Positions 1-7,477 of a stretch of DNA of 16,829 nucleotides are shown piece by piece. The stretch spans positions 1 through 16,829 of the forward strand of contig JBGPOB010000038.1 in assembly GCA_041487815.1 (NCBI GenBank), written 5' to 3'. Position numbers and translations under genes: made by a program. The DNA is from CANJBX01 sp041487815. GTDB lineage: Bacteria > Pseudomonadota > Alphaproteobacteria > Rhizobiales > Xanthobacteraceae. The first letter of the stretch is position 1. The number at the start of each line of letters is the position of its first letter. A model generated the notes under the pieces. It made no database searches. It had not been told where the DNA came from and saw only the letters and a list, made by a program, of their open reading frames with translations.

Positions 1-473
1 ACTACGCGCTCAAGGGAATTCCCGAGGACAAGGTCCGCTTCCATATCTGTTGGGGCAGCTGGAATGGACCACACACGAACGACGTGCCTGCGCGCAATGT
101 CGTCGATCTCATGCTCAAGGTCCGGGCAAAGTATTACCTGATCGAAATGGCAAACCCGCGCCACGAGCACGAGTGGCGGGTGTGGGAGAGCATCAAGTTA
201 CCGCCCGGAAAGATGCTGTTGCCGGGCGTCGTCACGCATTCGACCAATATCGTGGAGCACCCGGAGCTGATCGCCGAACGCATCGTTCGGCTGGCAAAGC
301 TCGTCGGCCGCGACAACGTCATGGCATCCACCGACTGCGGCTTCGCCCAAGGGCCGTTCACGCGCCGCGTGCACCCGTCGATCCAGTGGGCCAAGCTCGC
401 CGCGCTGGTCGAAGGCGCCGATATCGCCAGCCGCGAATTGTGGGGCCGGCCGGCGCGCAGGATGGTCGCCTGA
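1..473 (+). CDS. Cobalamin-independent methionine synthase (MetE/COG0620) family protein, 3' part only
   Basis: This is the C-terminal end of a gene entering from the left edge; the first whole codon is at 3 and the stop TGA is at 471-473. About 156 residues are visible. They carry the zinc-site pattern of the MetE C-terminal barrel: a His-x-Cys pair near the start of the fragment (HICWGSWNGPH), a Glu in the strand YYLIEMANPR, and a distal Cys in STDCGFAQG. These match the His/Cys/Glu/Cys ligands of MetE. In this family the zinc activates a thiol such as homocysteine for methyl transfer. Many rhizobial genomes carry short stand-alone relatives of uncertain thiol or methyl-donor specificity, and epoxyalkane:coenzyme M transferases share the fold, so the exact substrate is open. 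An internal GTG at 84 is in frame, but the zinc-binding His and Cys lie upstream of it, so it is not the true start. Confidence 0.85.
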   Translation, partial: YALKGIPEDKVRFHICWGSWNGPHTNDVPARNVVDLMLKVRAKYYLIEMANPRHEHEWRVWESIKLPPGKMLLPGVVTHSTNIVEHPELIAERIVRLAKLVGRDNVMASTDCGFAQGPFTRRVHPSIQWAKLAALVEGADIASRELWGRPARRMVA

Positions 474-486
474 CACTAATAGCAAC

Positions 487-536
487 GTGCCCGACGCAGG
501 CGCCGGGCACCGTGGTCCGTTGCGGCGAAACGCCGC
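487..536. terminator. Two hairpins in the convergent gap after the MetE-like and L,D-transpeptidase genes
   Basis: The 81-base gap between two converging genes holds two inverted repeats. The first pairs GTGCCCG (487-493) with CGGGCAC (504-510) around a 10-base loop. The second pairs GCGGCG (522-527) with CGCCGC (531-536) around AAA. Neither is followed by a clear T-run on either strand, so intrinsic termination is inferred from position and stem strength only. Confidence 0.35.
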
Positions 537-554
537 GCCGGCAGGCTGATCGCG

Positions 555-1382
555 TTAGATGACCACGACCTTGGTGCCAACCTTGACGCGCTCATAGAGG
601 TCGATGACGTCCTCGTTGCGCATCCGGATGCAGCCCGACGATACGTTGGTGCCGATCGTCCAGGGCTCGTTCGAGCCATGGATGCGGTAGAGCGAGGAGC
701 CCAGGTACATCGCGCGCGCGCCGAGCGGGTTTTCCGGGCCGCCGACCATGTGCCGCGGCAGGTCGGGCCGGCGGTGCAACATTTCCGGAGGCGGCGTCCA
801 GTCCGGCCATTCGCGCTTTTGCGAGACCTGCTTGACACCCGACCACAGGAAGCCGGGACGGCCGACGCCGACGCCATAGCGGATCGCCTTGCCCTCGCCG
901 AGCACCAGGAACAGATGCTTGTCGCGGGTGTCGATGATGACCGTGCCGGGCCTCTCGCCGCCGTCGTAATGGACGGTCTGCTTGAGGTAGCGCGGATCAA
1001 GCGCCGGGCGGGCGGGCTCCCCCTGGGGAGCGCGCTGCTCGTCGGAGCGTGGATCGCCGTAGGAGCGGTACTGAGGCTGCGGCTGATAGCCGTTGCCGCC
1101 GCCGAACAGGAATTCGATGAAGCCGCCGCCGAGATTGGGTTGCGCGGCGGCGAGACGAACGGGCTGCGCCTCCAGCGCAGGCTCGGCCGCCGGCGGCGAC
1201 GCCGCATAGACTGCCACCGCCCCCGGCGCCGCATAGCGAGCCGGGTCAAGCACCAGCGGACCGGCCTTGGCTTGGGCCGCCATCAGGGCGCAGAACGGCG
1301 CGCTCAGTAGCAGCGCGCAGACAATGATGCGATAGGCCGGAACGCGGAAGATCGGAACGCGATAAAACGGAACGCGGTACAT
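555..1382 (-). CDS. Exported L,D-transpeptidase (YkuD domain)
   Basis: A 275-residue periplasmic enzyme predicted to form or exchange L,D cross-links in peptidoglycan, or to attach proteins to it. The C-terminal third holds the YkuD catalytic signature: His at about 235 in the HGSNEPWTIG segment and the nucleophile Cys at about 251 in SSGCIRM. The ATG at 1382 is chosen because the longer frame to 1457 begins at TTG and adds 25 residues ahead of the signal peptide; the RBS before 1382 is weak. The N-terminus has a basic stretch with repeated RVP units, then a hydrophobic core (IIVCALLLSAPFCALMAAQA) ending in AxA, a normal Sec signal peptide. A low-complexity linker of about 100 residues rich in Pro, Gln and Arg precedes the catalytic domain. 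The gene lies 218 bases downstream of the MFS gene on the same strand and probably has its own promoter in the AT-rich gap. Confidence 0.9.
   Translation of the reverse strand: MYRVPFYRVPIFRVPAYRIIVCALLLSAPFCALMAAQAKAGPLVLDPARYAAPGAVAVYAASPPAAEPALEAQPVRLAAAQPNLGGGFIEFLFGGGNGYQPQPQYRSYGDPRSDEQRAPQGEPARPALDPRYLKQTVHYDGGERPGTVIIDTRDKHLFLVLGEGKAIRYGVGVGRPGFLWSGVKQVSQKREWPDWTPPPEMLHRRPDLPRHMVGGPENPLGARAMYLGSSLYRIHGSNEPWTIGTNVSSGCIRMRNEDVIDLYERVKVGTKVVVI
1334..1379 (-). repeat. 15-base tandem repeat inside the signal peptide of the L,D-transpeptidase
   Basis: Read on the minus strand, codons 2-16 after the ATG consist of three 15-base units with the core CGCGTTCCG, followed by a partial fourth. 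The encoded units are YRVPF, YRVPI, FRVPA and YRI. The repeat lengthens the basic n-region ahead of the hydrophobic core. Unit number could vary by slippage without shifting the frame, since 15 is a multiple of three. Confidence 0.8.
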
Positions 1383-1600
1383 GGGCTTACTCGATATGAT
1401 GGAACGTTGGACGACGCAGAGCCCGCCCCTCGGCGTGCGTCGCCTAGTAAAAGACAAAAATCCAAGAGTTCATTAAATACGACAGCGCAAAATTTACTCT
1501 AATTGTCCGAAATATATTGTTCATTATATTATGGTTCATTAATAGTTAACTTGAACTATTCATGGTTAATCGAAGCTGAATCGTCATCGCCAACGCCTCG
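1383..1600. promoter_or_regulatory. AT-rich intergenic region, probable promoter of the L,D-transpeptidase gene
   Basis: This 218-base gap between two minus-strand genes is far richer in A+T than its surroundings, most strongly over 1460-1570. The octamer GTTCATTA occurs three times on the plus strand (1468-1475, 1519-1526, 1534-1541). On the minus strand a perfect TATAAT lies at 1523-1528, but no good -35 element sits 16-18 bases upstream of it, and it is about 140 bases from the start codon. The region probably carries the L,D-transpeptidase promoter; the exact elements are not resolved. Confidence 0.45.
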
Positions 1601-2803
1601 TCAGCCGCGCTCCAGGGCCGGCCGCCGCACCGCGAAAAACGAGGCGAACGCGATCAACGCAAACAGCGCAGTGAACGCCAGCGCCGCGCCGTCCGAGGCG
1701 CGCTCGATCATGATTGCCAGCACCAGCGGCGCCGCCGCCTGCATCACCAGCGATGGCCCCGCGATCCGGCCGACCACGCGGCCGAATCCAGCCGATCCGA
1801 ACAACGCCAGCGGCACCGTGCCGCGCGCGATCGTGAGCAACCCATTGGCTGCGCCGAAGGCGATGGCAAACGCCGCGGCGACCGGCACCGACATTCCGGC
1901 GAGCGCCAGCAACGCAAAGGCGACCAGCAACAGCGCGACGGCGAGGCGCGCGATCGTCAGTGGATGCAGGCCGCCCGCGAACGCGAATTCGCACAGCCGC
2001 GCCGCAACCTGCGCCGGGCCGAACATCGCGCCAATGGCGACAGCGGTGCTGGCATCGATGCCGCCGCGCCCAAAGATCGCAAGCAGGTGCGCCGACAGTC
2101 CCGATGGAATGAACGCGTAGCAGGCAAACGCGGTCGCGACCGCCAGGAACGTGGTGCCGTCGGGAGACAAATGTGCGGATCGCGGACGCGTGGCATCGCG
2201 CGGCAGCGGCGGCAATGCCTCGGCGCGCCCGCGCGGCAGCGCCAACGCATGCAGCGGCGCGGCGATGCACGCGAGCAGAGCCGCGTAGATCAGATAGGTC
2301 GTGCGCCAGCCGACCTGATCGATGAGATAAAGCGTCATCGGCCAGCTGACGGTCGAGGCAAAGCCGCCGGCAAACGTCAACAGCGTGATCGGCCGCCGTG
2401 CGCCGGCCCCGAAAATGCGACCGAGCGTGGCGAACGCCGGGTCATACAGCGACGCCGCCATCGCTACGCCCAGCAGCATCCAGGTCGCGATGTAGCTCAC
2501 GGGATCGCGGGCGTTGGCGAGCGCAACCAGGCCGGCCGCGGCGATCAGCGAGCCGCAGCCCATGACCCAATGGCCGCCAAAGCGATCGATCAGCCGGCCG
2601 ACGCTCGGCGACACCAGACCGCCGCAAAACAGGCCGGCGGAAAGGCCACCCGCCGTAAAACTGATCGACCAGCCGCGATCGGCGGCGATCAGCGGCATCG
2701 TCAGGACCGGCGGATAAAACAGCGCCCCCCACGCCAGAATTTGCGTGACGCCGAGGACCGGCACGGCGCGCCACGGGCCTCTCAGAAATCGAAAAATCGG
2801 CAT
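1601..2803 (-). CDS. Major facilitator superfamily (MFS) transporter
   Basis: A protein of about 400 residues with some twelve hydrophobic helices, the usual MFS size, predicted to move a small solute or drug across the inner membrane by proton coupling. The N-terminal half has the first helix (VPVLGVTQILAWGALFYP), a GLFCGGLVSPSVGRLIDRFG segment matching the MFS loop 2-3 signature (GxxxDRxGRR-like), and a central charged loop (PRGRAEALPP) between the two six-helix bundles. The substrate cannot be read from sequence. The frame extends to a GTG at 2851, but the ATG at 2803 (MPIFRFLRG) puts a short basic tail directly before helix 1 and is preferred; an AGGA lies somewhat far upstream, so the start is uncertain. 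It follows the lipoprotein gene by 129 bases on the same strand. Confidence 0.85.
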   Translation of the reverse strand: MPIFRFLRGPWRAVPVLGVTQILAWGALFYPPVLTMPLIAADRGWSISFTAGGLSAGLFCGGLVSPSVGRLIDRFGGHWVMGCGSLIAAAGLVALANARDPVSYIATWMLLGVAMAASLYDPAFATLGRIFGAGARRPITLLTFAGGFASTVSWPMTLYLIDQVGWRTTYLIYAALLACIAAPLHALALPRGRAEALPPLPRDATRPRSAHLSPDGTTFLAVATAFACYAFIPSGLSAHLLAIFGRGGIDASTAVAIGAMFGPAQVAARLCEFAFAGGLHPLTIARLAVALLLVAFALLALAGMSVPVAAAFAIAFGAANGLLTIARGTVPLALFGSAGFGRVVGRIAGPSLVMQAAAPLVLAIMIERASDGAALAFTALFALIAFASFFAVRRPALERG

Positions 2804-2932
2804 GGCAATGTGTCGCAAATTCCTGCCGCCGTGCGCGCGCCGCCGAAACACACAGCTAAAGAAACGCGTTCAACGGCTTGGCGGCGCGGTGGAGCCGCGT
2901 GCGCTCTTGCCTTGACGCTTATTGTGCCGCGC

Positions 2933-3484
2933 TCATCGCGCCGGCGCCGGCGCCCTTGGTGGCGGCGGTGCAGTTCCGGCCGTCCGCGGGGCGGTGCCTT
3001 CGACGCCGCATCGCACCAGCACCATGGTGCCGTAACGGCCGGCGACTTCCGGATCGATCCATTTGAGCACCAGCACGCGGCCGTCGAACGAAACGACTTC
3101 GCGGTCGTCCTGCGCGGCGGGCTCGGCGCCGGGCCCGACAAAGGTACGGCCGTCGGCGCTGGCCTTGATCGCGTGCTCGACGATGTTCGGGCTGTCGTGG
3201 CTGAGCATCATCACGCCGCCGCTGGCGCCGCCGCTGATGACGTAGGGCTGCCGGCACTGGCCGCGCGCGGCGGCTTCCGTGCGTGGACGATCGGCGTCGC
3301 GATGGTAGGAGGCGAGGCCCCAGCGGCCGACGATGTCGGAAGCTGCGATGCTGGGACGCGCCGTGGAGGCTGCGGGCGGCGGACTCGACGAGCCAAAAAA
3401 ATTGCCGGTGCCCTGGCAGGCCGCCAGCGTCAATCCTGTTGTCAGCACCAGCGCGGACGCGACGCGCGCTCTCGATCCCCTCAT
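2933..3484 (-). CDS. Putative lipoprotein of unknown function
   Basis: A 183-residue product starting at ATG 3484, with a strong AGGAGG Shine-Dalgarno 5 bases upstream; the longer frame to 3685 runs into the groES promoter and is rejected. The N-terminus (MRGSRARVASALVLTTGLTLAACQG) is a lipoprotein signal peptide with lipobox LAAC, so the mature protein would begin with a lipidated Cys and be anchored in the inner or outer membrane. After a Ser/Pro-rich tether comes a compact domain of about 105 residues (IVGRWGLASYHRDAD to TMVLVRCGV) with alternating strands, which could be a small beta-barrel of the lipocalin or protease-inhibitor type. That is a guess from pattern only. The C-terminus is Pro/Ala rich. 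It is divergent from groES, and its start is 116 bases from the groES -35. Confidence 0.75.
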   Translation of the reverse strand: MRGSRARVASALVLTTGLTLAACQGTGNFFGSSSPPPAASTARPSIAASDIVGRWGLASYHRDADRPRTEAAARGQCRQPYVISGGASGGVMMLSHDSPNIVEHAIKASADGRTFVGPGAEPAAQDDREVVSFDGRVLVLKWIDPEVAGRYGTMVLVRCGVEGTAPRTAGTAPPPPRAPAPAR

Positions 3485-3599
3485 GGCCTCCTCCTTGCGA
3501 AGTGTGCCACCTTGCAGAGGTCGATACGCCAGCGCAAGCGTCACCCGCGGCGACAAAGATGTGAAAACAAAATTGAGCCATGGCCCAAACCGGTTACGG

Positions 3600-3629
3600 C
3601 TTGACAGCGCTGCCGCCAGGCCATATTTC
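3600..3629 (+). promoter_or_regulatory. groESL promoter, sigma-70 and possibly sigma-32 type
   Basis: CTTGACA at 3600-3606 gives a perfect TTGACA -35 (3601-3606). A TATTTC -10 follows at 3624-3629 after exactly 17 bases. The same bases also resemble a heat-shock sigma-32 promoter: CTTGACA, 12 bases, then GGCCATATT (3619-3627) against the CCCCATNTA consensus. The CIRCE operator starts about 10 bases downstream, so transcription would begin at or just before it. The dual reading is inference from consensus matching. Confidence 0.7.
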
Positions 3630-3639
3630 CTTGCGGCTG

Positions 3640-3666
3640 CTGGCACTCTCTGCTCATGAGTGCTAA
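3640..3666 (+). promoter_or_regulatory. CIRCE operator (HrcA binding site)
   Basis: The inverted repeat CTGGCACTC-N9-GAGTGCTAA matches the CIRCE consensus TTAGCACTC-N9-GAGTGCTAA. The right arm is perfect, the left arm differs at two of nine bases, and the spacer is exactly nine. CIRCE is bound by the repressor HrcA, whose activity depends on free GroEL, giving feedback control of the chaperonin operon. It lies about 60 bases before the groES start codon, at the expected transcription start. Confidence 0.93.
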
Positions 3667-3726
3667 CCAATTCAAATGCCTGCAATTTCAGCCAAAGCCG
3701 CGCATCGATGCGGCAGTGAGGAAGTC

Positions 3727-4023
3727 ATGGCCAAAACCAAGTTCCGTCCCCTGCATGATCGCGTGGTCGTCAAGCGTATTGAAGCCGACGAAAAGACCGC
3801 GGGCGGCATCATCATCCCCGACACGGCCAAGGAAAAGCCGATGCAAGGCCAAGTCGTAGCGGTCGGGCCTGGTGGCCGCGATGAAGCCGGAAAGCTCATC
3901 CCGATCGATCTCAAGGCCGGCGACAAGGTTCTGTTCGGCAAGTGGTCGGGAACGGAAGTCAAGCTCGACGGCGAGGAACTCCTGATCATGAAGGAGTCCG
4001 ACATCATGGGCGTGATTGCCTGA
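3727..4023 (+). CDS. groES: Co-chaperonin GroES
   Basis: A full-length 98-residue Hsp10 that caps the GroEL ring and closes the folding chamber in the cytoplasm. The start ATG at 3727 has a GAGGA ribosome site 5 bases upstream; the in-frame ATG at 3676 would add 17 residues and begin just after CIRCE, so it is rejected. The N-terminus KFRPLHDRVVVKR is the family signature, and the mobile loop (about residues 17-34) carries the hydrophobic GGIII contact to GroEL at 26-30. The C-terminus LLIMKESDIMGVIA is typical. It is co-transcribed with groEL 143 bases downstream from the CIRCE-controlled promoter. Confidence 0.97.
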   Translation: MAKTKFRPLHDRVVVKRIEADEKTAGGIIIPDTAKEKPMQGQVVAVGPGGRDEAGKLIPIDLKAGDKVLFGKWSGTEVKLDGEELLIMKESDIMGVIA

Positions 4024-4050
4024 GAACGATTTAGCCACCTCCTCCGCCGT

Positions 4051-4131
4051 CATGGCCGGACTTGTTCCGGCCATCCCGATAACGAGGGCTCGGTGACTGT
4101 CTAGCGAGGTCGCCGGGACAAGCTGGGCGAC
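4051..4131. repeat. REP-like palindrome pair between groES and groEL
   Basis: Two hairpin elements lie in the 143-base groES-groEL gap. The first is a perfect 9-bp stem, ATGGCCGGA (4052-4060) and TCCGGCCAT (4066-4074), around CTTGT. The second, 4109-4131, pairs GTCGCC with GGCGAC around an inner GG/CT with one mismatch on each side. The pattern CATGGCCGG-CTTGT-CCGGCCAT and the partner GTCGCCGGGACAAG resemble dispersed extragenic palindromes that I recall as common in Bradyrhizobium and Rhodopseudomonas genomes. The sequence would be transcribed within the groESL message. Confidence 0.75.
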
Positions 4132-4166
4132 GACGAACCCAAAGTTTTCATTCGGAGTAACTTGTA

Positions 4167-5807
4167 ATGTCTGCCAAGGAAGTAAAGTTTTCCACCGATG
4201 CACGCGACCGCATGTTGCGCGGCATCGACATTCTCGCCAATGCCGTCAGGGTCACGCTGGGTCCGAAAGGCCGCAACGTCATACTCGACAAGAGCTACGG
4301 CGCGCCGCGCATCACCAAGGACGGCGTTACCGTCGCCAAGGAGATCGAACTCGAAGACAAATTCGAGAACATGGGCGCGCAGATGGTGCGCGAGGTGGCC
4401 CAGAAGACCAACGACAACGCCGGCGACGGCACCACCACAGCGACCGTGCTCGCCGCCGCCATCGTCAAGGAAGGCGCCAAGTCGGTCGCCGCCGGCATGA
4501 ACCCGATGGACCTCAAGCGCGGCATCGACATCGCGGTCGCTGCCGTCATCAAGGACATCGAAAAGCGCGCCAAGAAGGTCGGCTCGTCGGCGGAGGTCGC
4601 GCAGGTTGGCACGATTTCGTCAAACGGCGATGCGACCATCGGCAAGATGATCGCGCAAGCGATGCAGAGGGTCGGCAACGAGGGTGTCATCACGGTCGAG
4701 GAGGCCAAGTCGCTCGAGACCGACGTCGAGATCGTCGAAGGCATGCAGTTCGACCGCGGTTACCTCTCGCCCTATTTCATCACCAATGCCGAAAAGATGG
4801 TGGCCGAGCTCGATGACGTCTACGTGCTCCTGCACGAAAAGAAGCTGTCGCAGCTTCAGGCTATGCTGCCGGTGCTCGAGGCGGTGGTGCAGAGCGGCAA
4901 GCCACTGGTGATCGTGGCCGAAGACATCGAGGGCGAGGCGCTGGCGACGCTCGTGGTCAACAAGTTGCGCGGCGGCCTCAAAGTCGCGGCGGTCAAGGCG
5001 CCGGGGTTCGGCGACCGCCGCAAGGCCATGCTGGAAGATATCGCCATTCTCACCGGCGGCCAGCTGATCTCCGAGGATCTCGGCATCAAACTGGAGAGCG
5101 TCACGCTCGCGATGCTGGGCCGGACCAAGAAGGTGATCATGGAGAAAGAAAAGACCACGATCGTCGGCGGCGCCGGCAAGAAGAAGGAAATCGAGGCGCG
5201 CGTATCCCAGATCAAGCAGCAGATCGAGGAGACGACCTCGGACTACGACAAGGAGAAGCTGCAGGAGCGGCTCGCCAAGCTCGCGGGCGGCGTCGCGGTG
5301 ATCCGCGTCGGCGGCGCGACCGAAGTCGAGGTCAAGGAAAAGAAGGATCGCGTCGACGATGCGCTCAATGCCACCCGTGCCGCGGTCGAGGAAGGCATTG
5401 TGCCGGGCGGCGGCGTTGCGCTGCTGCGCGCCAAGAAGGCGGTTGGCAAACTCACCAGCGAAAATCCCGACGTGCAGGCCGGTATCAACATCGTGATGAA
5501 GGCCATCGAGGCGCCGGTCCGCCAGATCGCCGAAAACTCCGGTGTCGAAGGCTCGATCGTAGTCGGCAGGATCATGGAATCGAAGTCCGAGACATTCGGT
5601 TTCGACGCCCAGAACGAGGACTATGTCGACATGGTCGAGAAGGGCATCATCGATCCGGTCAAGGTCGTGCGCTGCGCGCTGCAGGATGCCGCTTCTGTCG
5701 CGGGGCTCCTGGTGACCACCGAGGCGATGGTCGCCGAAGTGCCGAAGGAGGCGCCGGCCATGCCGGCGATGCCTCCGGGCGGCGGGATGGGCGGGATGGG
5801 CTTCTAG
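4167..5807 (+). CDS. groEL: Chaperonin GroEL (Hsp60)
   Basis: A complete 546-residue chaperonin that forms the two-ring ATP-driven folding machine with GroES. Key residues fall at E. coli-equivalent positions: Asp52 and Asp87 (GDGTTTAT from 86) for ATP and Mg, catalytic Asp398 (RVDDALNATRAA), and the apical substrate/GroES-binding aromatics Tyr199, Tyr203 and Phe204 (YLSPYF). The AAVEEGIVPGGG family signature follows at 405-416. The C-terminus ends in the Gly/Met repeat GGGMGGMGF that projects into the cavity. The start has GGAG 9 bases upstream. Many rhizobia hold several groEL copies under different control; this one has the CIRCE element, pointing to the HrcA-regulated, stress-induced copy. 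I see no missing key residue. Confidence 0.98.
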   Translation: MSAKEVKFSTDARDRMLRGIDILANAVRVTLGPKGRNVILDKSYGAPRITKDGVTVAKEIELEDKFENMGAQMVREVAQKTNDNAGDGTTTATVLAAAIVKEGAKSVAAGMNPMDLKRGIDIAVAAVIKDIEKRAKKVGSSAEVAQVGTISSNGDATIGKMIAQAMQRVGNEGVITVEEAKSLETDVEIVEGMQFDRGYLSPYFITNAEKMVAELDDVYVLLHEKKLSQLQAMLPVLEAVVQSGKPLVIVAEDIEGEALATLVVNKLRGGLKVAAVKAPGFGDRRKAMLEDIAILTGGQLISEDLGIKLESVTLAMLGRTKKVIMEKEKTTIVGGAGKKKEIEARVSQIKQQIEETTSDYDKEKLQERLAKLAGGVAVIRVGGATEVEVKEKKDRVDDALNATRAAVEEGIVPGGGVALLRAKKAVGKLTSENPDVQAGINIVMKAIEAPVRQIAENSGVEGSIVVGRIMESKSETFGFDAQNEDYVDMVEKGIIDPVKVVRCALQDAASVAGLLVTTEAMVAEVPKEAPAMPAMPPGGGMGGMGF

Positions 5808-5834
5808 ACCCTCCCTAAAGCGATTGAAATGTTT

Positions 5835-5865
5835 GGGGGCCGCAGTTCTGCGGTCCCCTTTGTTT
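5835..5865 (+). terminator. Intrinsic terminator of groESL
   Basis: GGGG (5835-5838) and CCGCAG (5840-5845) pair with CTGCGG (5848-5853) and CCCC (5855-5858), with a G-T pair between the blocks, followed by TTTGTTT on the plus strand. It lies 27 bases after the groEL stop and in the gap before the converging dehydrogenase gene. The minus strand has no T-run after the stem. Confidence 0.85.
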
Positions 5866-5884
5866 GCGAGATGCCGGAAGCTCG

Positions 5885-7477
5885 CTACGACCGTAACTGT
5901 ACGCTGACCGCATCGGCAGTTCGCAGCGCCAGCGCCGCGATAGTGAGGGTTGGATTTGCAATCCCGCCGGTCGGAAATACCGCCGACCCCGCGACAAAAA
6001 GATTGGGATGATCGTGCGCGCGGCATGTGTCGTCGACAACCGCTGTGCGACGGTCCTGTCCCATGCGCAGCGTGCCCATCAGATGGTGATGAGCAAAAAA
6101 GTCGCTGCGAAAAATCTCCTTGCAGTTAAGCGCTTTGACGATGCGGTCGAATTGGCGGTAAATTTCCGCACTGGTCCGCAGTTCATATTCGCTAAGCGTG
6201 AAGTGTAGCGTCATGCGCGGCTGTCCTGCGCTGTCTCGATCCGACCAATCGATCGTAACGCGATTATCCGGATTGGGTAATTGCTCGAGCTGTGAGTCAA
6301 TTTCAAATTCATGAATGGCGTGATGTTGGATTGCGCTGTCGAGTTCCGGCGGCATCAATCCCTCCGCGAGGTAATGATTGGCAATGTCGTGCATGCGGAT
6401 GCGGTTACCCGTCGCCAGATGGAATGCCGCGCGGGTTTTTCTGAACGCACCGTCCCGGCCCCCGTACCAAGCGACGGTGCCATCAGGACCGCGACCGGAA
6501 TACACCGGCACCGGCATGAGTCCGCGGACCAGATACGCCGGGTGCTCCATAAAGTTGCGTCCCACTTGGTCGGACGTGTTGGCGATTCCGGCGGGAACCC
6601 TGTCGTCCGCGGACGCCAGCAACAGGCGCGGCGACTCAAGACCATTGGCGGCGAGGATGAACGCACGGCCTGAAGCCATCGCCGTTTCGCCTCCGGGCCG
6701 CGCGAAGTGGGCGGCAATGATGCGGCCATCCGGACCGGCTTCGACGCGGTCAACGCGCGCGTTGTCGATAACTCGTACGCCGAGTTTTTCCGCTTTCTCG
6801 ACGTGGACCATCGCATTGTACCGCGCACCCGAAGGACAAATCGGAGCGCACAGGCTGAACCCCTCGCACCTTGCGCGGCCGTCGTAATCACGCGAATTGC
6901 GTGTCACGGGGCGAGCGGCGAACTGAAAGCCGAGGGGCGCCAGCCGATCCATGATGATCCGATCGGCATAAGTCGAAGGCAGCGGTGGCATTGGGTATGA
7001 CGCGGAGCGCGGAAATTGTGGGTCGCCGTCCTCGCCGGCGACGCCCATCTCGTTCTCCGCCTCGACATAGTACGGCTCAATTTCGTCATAGGTGATCGGC
7101 CAATCGACGCCGACGCCGTAGGTTGACTTGAGTCTGAAATCCGACGGATGCAGACGAATTGCATTCCCATTCCAGTGCCATGTCGTGCCGCCGACAACGC
7201 GCAGGTATTCCGCCCGAACGATAGGCTCGCCAACCTGGCGAAAATATCCGCCGACAGGCGTGCTCCAATCCGGACGCGGCGCCCAAGGCTCATTGGGATA
7301 ACCGCCCGACAAGTCGAGATTCACCGTCGCCATGAAATTACGAACGACCTGTCCACGATCGATCCGCGGCCCGGCCTCGAGGATCAGGACTTTGACGCCC
7401 TTGCGCGCCAGTCGCCATGCGCACATGGCACCGGCCACGCCTGATCCGATAATCACAACGTCCGCGGTTTCAGTCAT
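5885..7477 (-). CDS. GMC-family FAD-dependent dehydrogenase, large (catalytic) subunit
   Basis: A 530-residue flavoprotein of the membrane-associated sugar/alcohol dehydrogenase type (FAD-glucose, gluconate, sorbitol, fructose and related dehydrogenases), oxidising a hydroxyl group and passing electrons to a membrane acceptor. Visible signs are the FAD dinucleotide motif GSGVAG (11-16) followed by LILEAG, and the C-terminal GMC catalytic pair His465 (HHLMGTLRMG) and Asn508 (ANPTLT). There is also a cysteine cluster C204-x5-C210-x3-C214-P, matching the [3Fe-4S] motif of bacterial FAD-glucose dehydrogenases. It has no signal peptide of its own; in such complexes it is exported with the Tat-signal small subunit. 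Its ATG overlaps the small-subunit stop (ATGA, 7474-7477), which implies translational coupling. The usual third subunit, a multiheme cytochrome c, is not in the window. The substrate cannot be read. Confidence 0.88.
   Translation of the reverse strand: MTETADVVIIGSGVAGAMCAWRLARKGVKVLILEAGPRIDRGQVVRNFMATVNLDLSGGYPNEPWAPRPDWSTPVGGYFRQVGEPIVRAEYLRVVGGTTWHWNGNAIRLHPSDFRLKSTYGVGVDWPITYDEIEPYYVEAENEMGVAGEDGDPQFPRSASYPMPPLPSTYADRIIMDRLAPLGFQFAARPVTRNSRDYDGRARCEGFSLCAPICPSGARYNAMVHVEKAEKLGVRVIDNARVDRVEAGPDGRIIAAHFARPGGETAMASGRAFILAANGLESPRLLLASADDRVPAGIANTSDQVGRNFMEHPAYLVRGLMPVPVYSGRGPDGTVAWYGGRDGAFRKTRAAFHLATGNRIRMHDIANHYLAEGLMPPELDSAIQHHAIHEFEIDSQLEQLPNPDNRVTIDWSDRDSAGQPRMTLHFTLSEYELRTSAEIYRQFDRIVKALNCKEIFRSDFFAHHHLMGTLRMGQDRRTAVVDDTCRAHDHPNLFVAGSAVFPTGGIANPTLTIAALALRTADAVSVQLRS

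Noticed and set aside
1534..1556. GTTCA...TGAAC inverted repeat in the AT-rich gap
   Set aside because: Only five paired bases and the interior does not pair, so it is within chance for this composition.
2885..2899. CGCGG-TGGAG-CCGCG hairpin between the lipoprotein and MFS genes as a terminator
   Set aside because: Only a 5-bp stem and no T-run on the minus strand; such short GC stems are frequent here by chance.
1964..3604. 546-codon open frame on the plus strand opposite the MFS and lipoprotein genes
   Set aside because: High G+C leaves antisense frames open; the translation is Arg/Gln/Ala-rich with no family resemblance, while the minus-strand proteins have clear helices, lipobox and ribosome site.
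4620..6026. 468-codon open frame antisense to groEL
   Set aside because: It is a codon-phase shadow of groEL (repeats of Asp, His, Leu and Arg) with no ribosome site and no recognisable domain.
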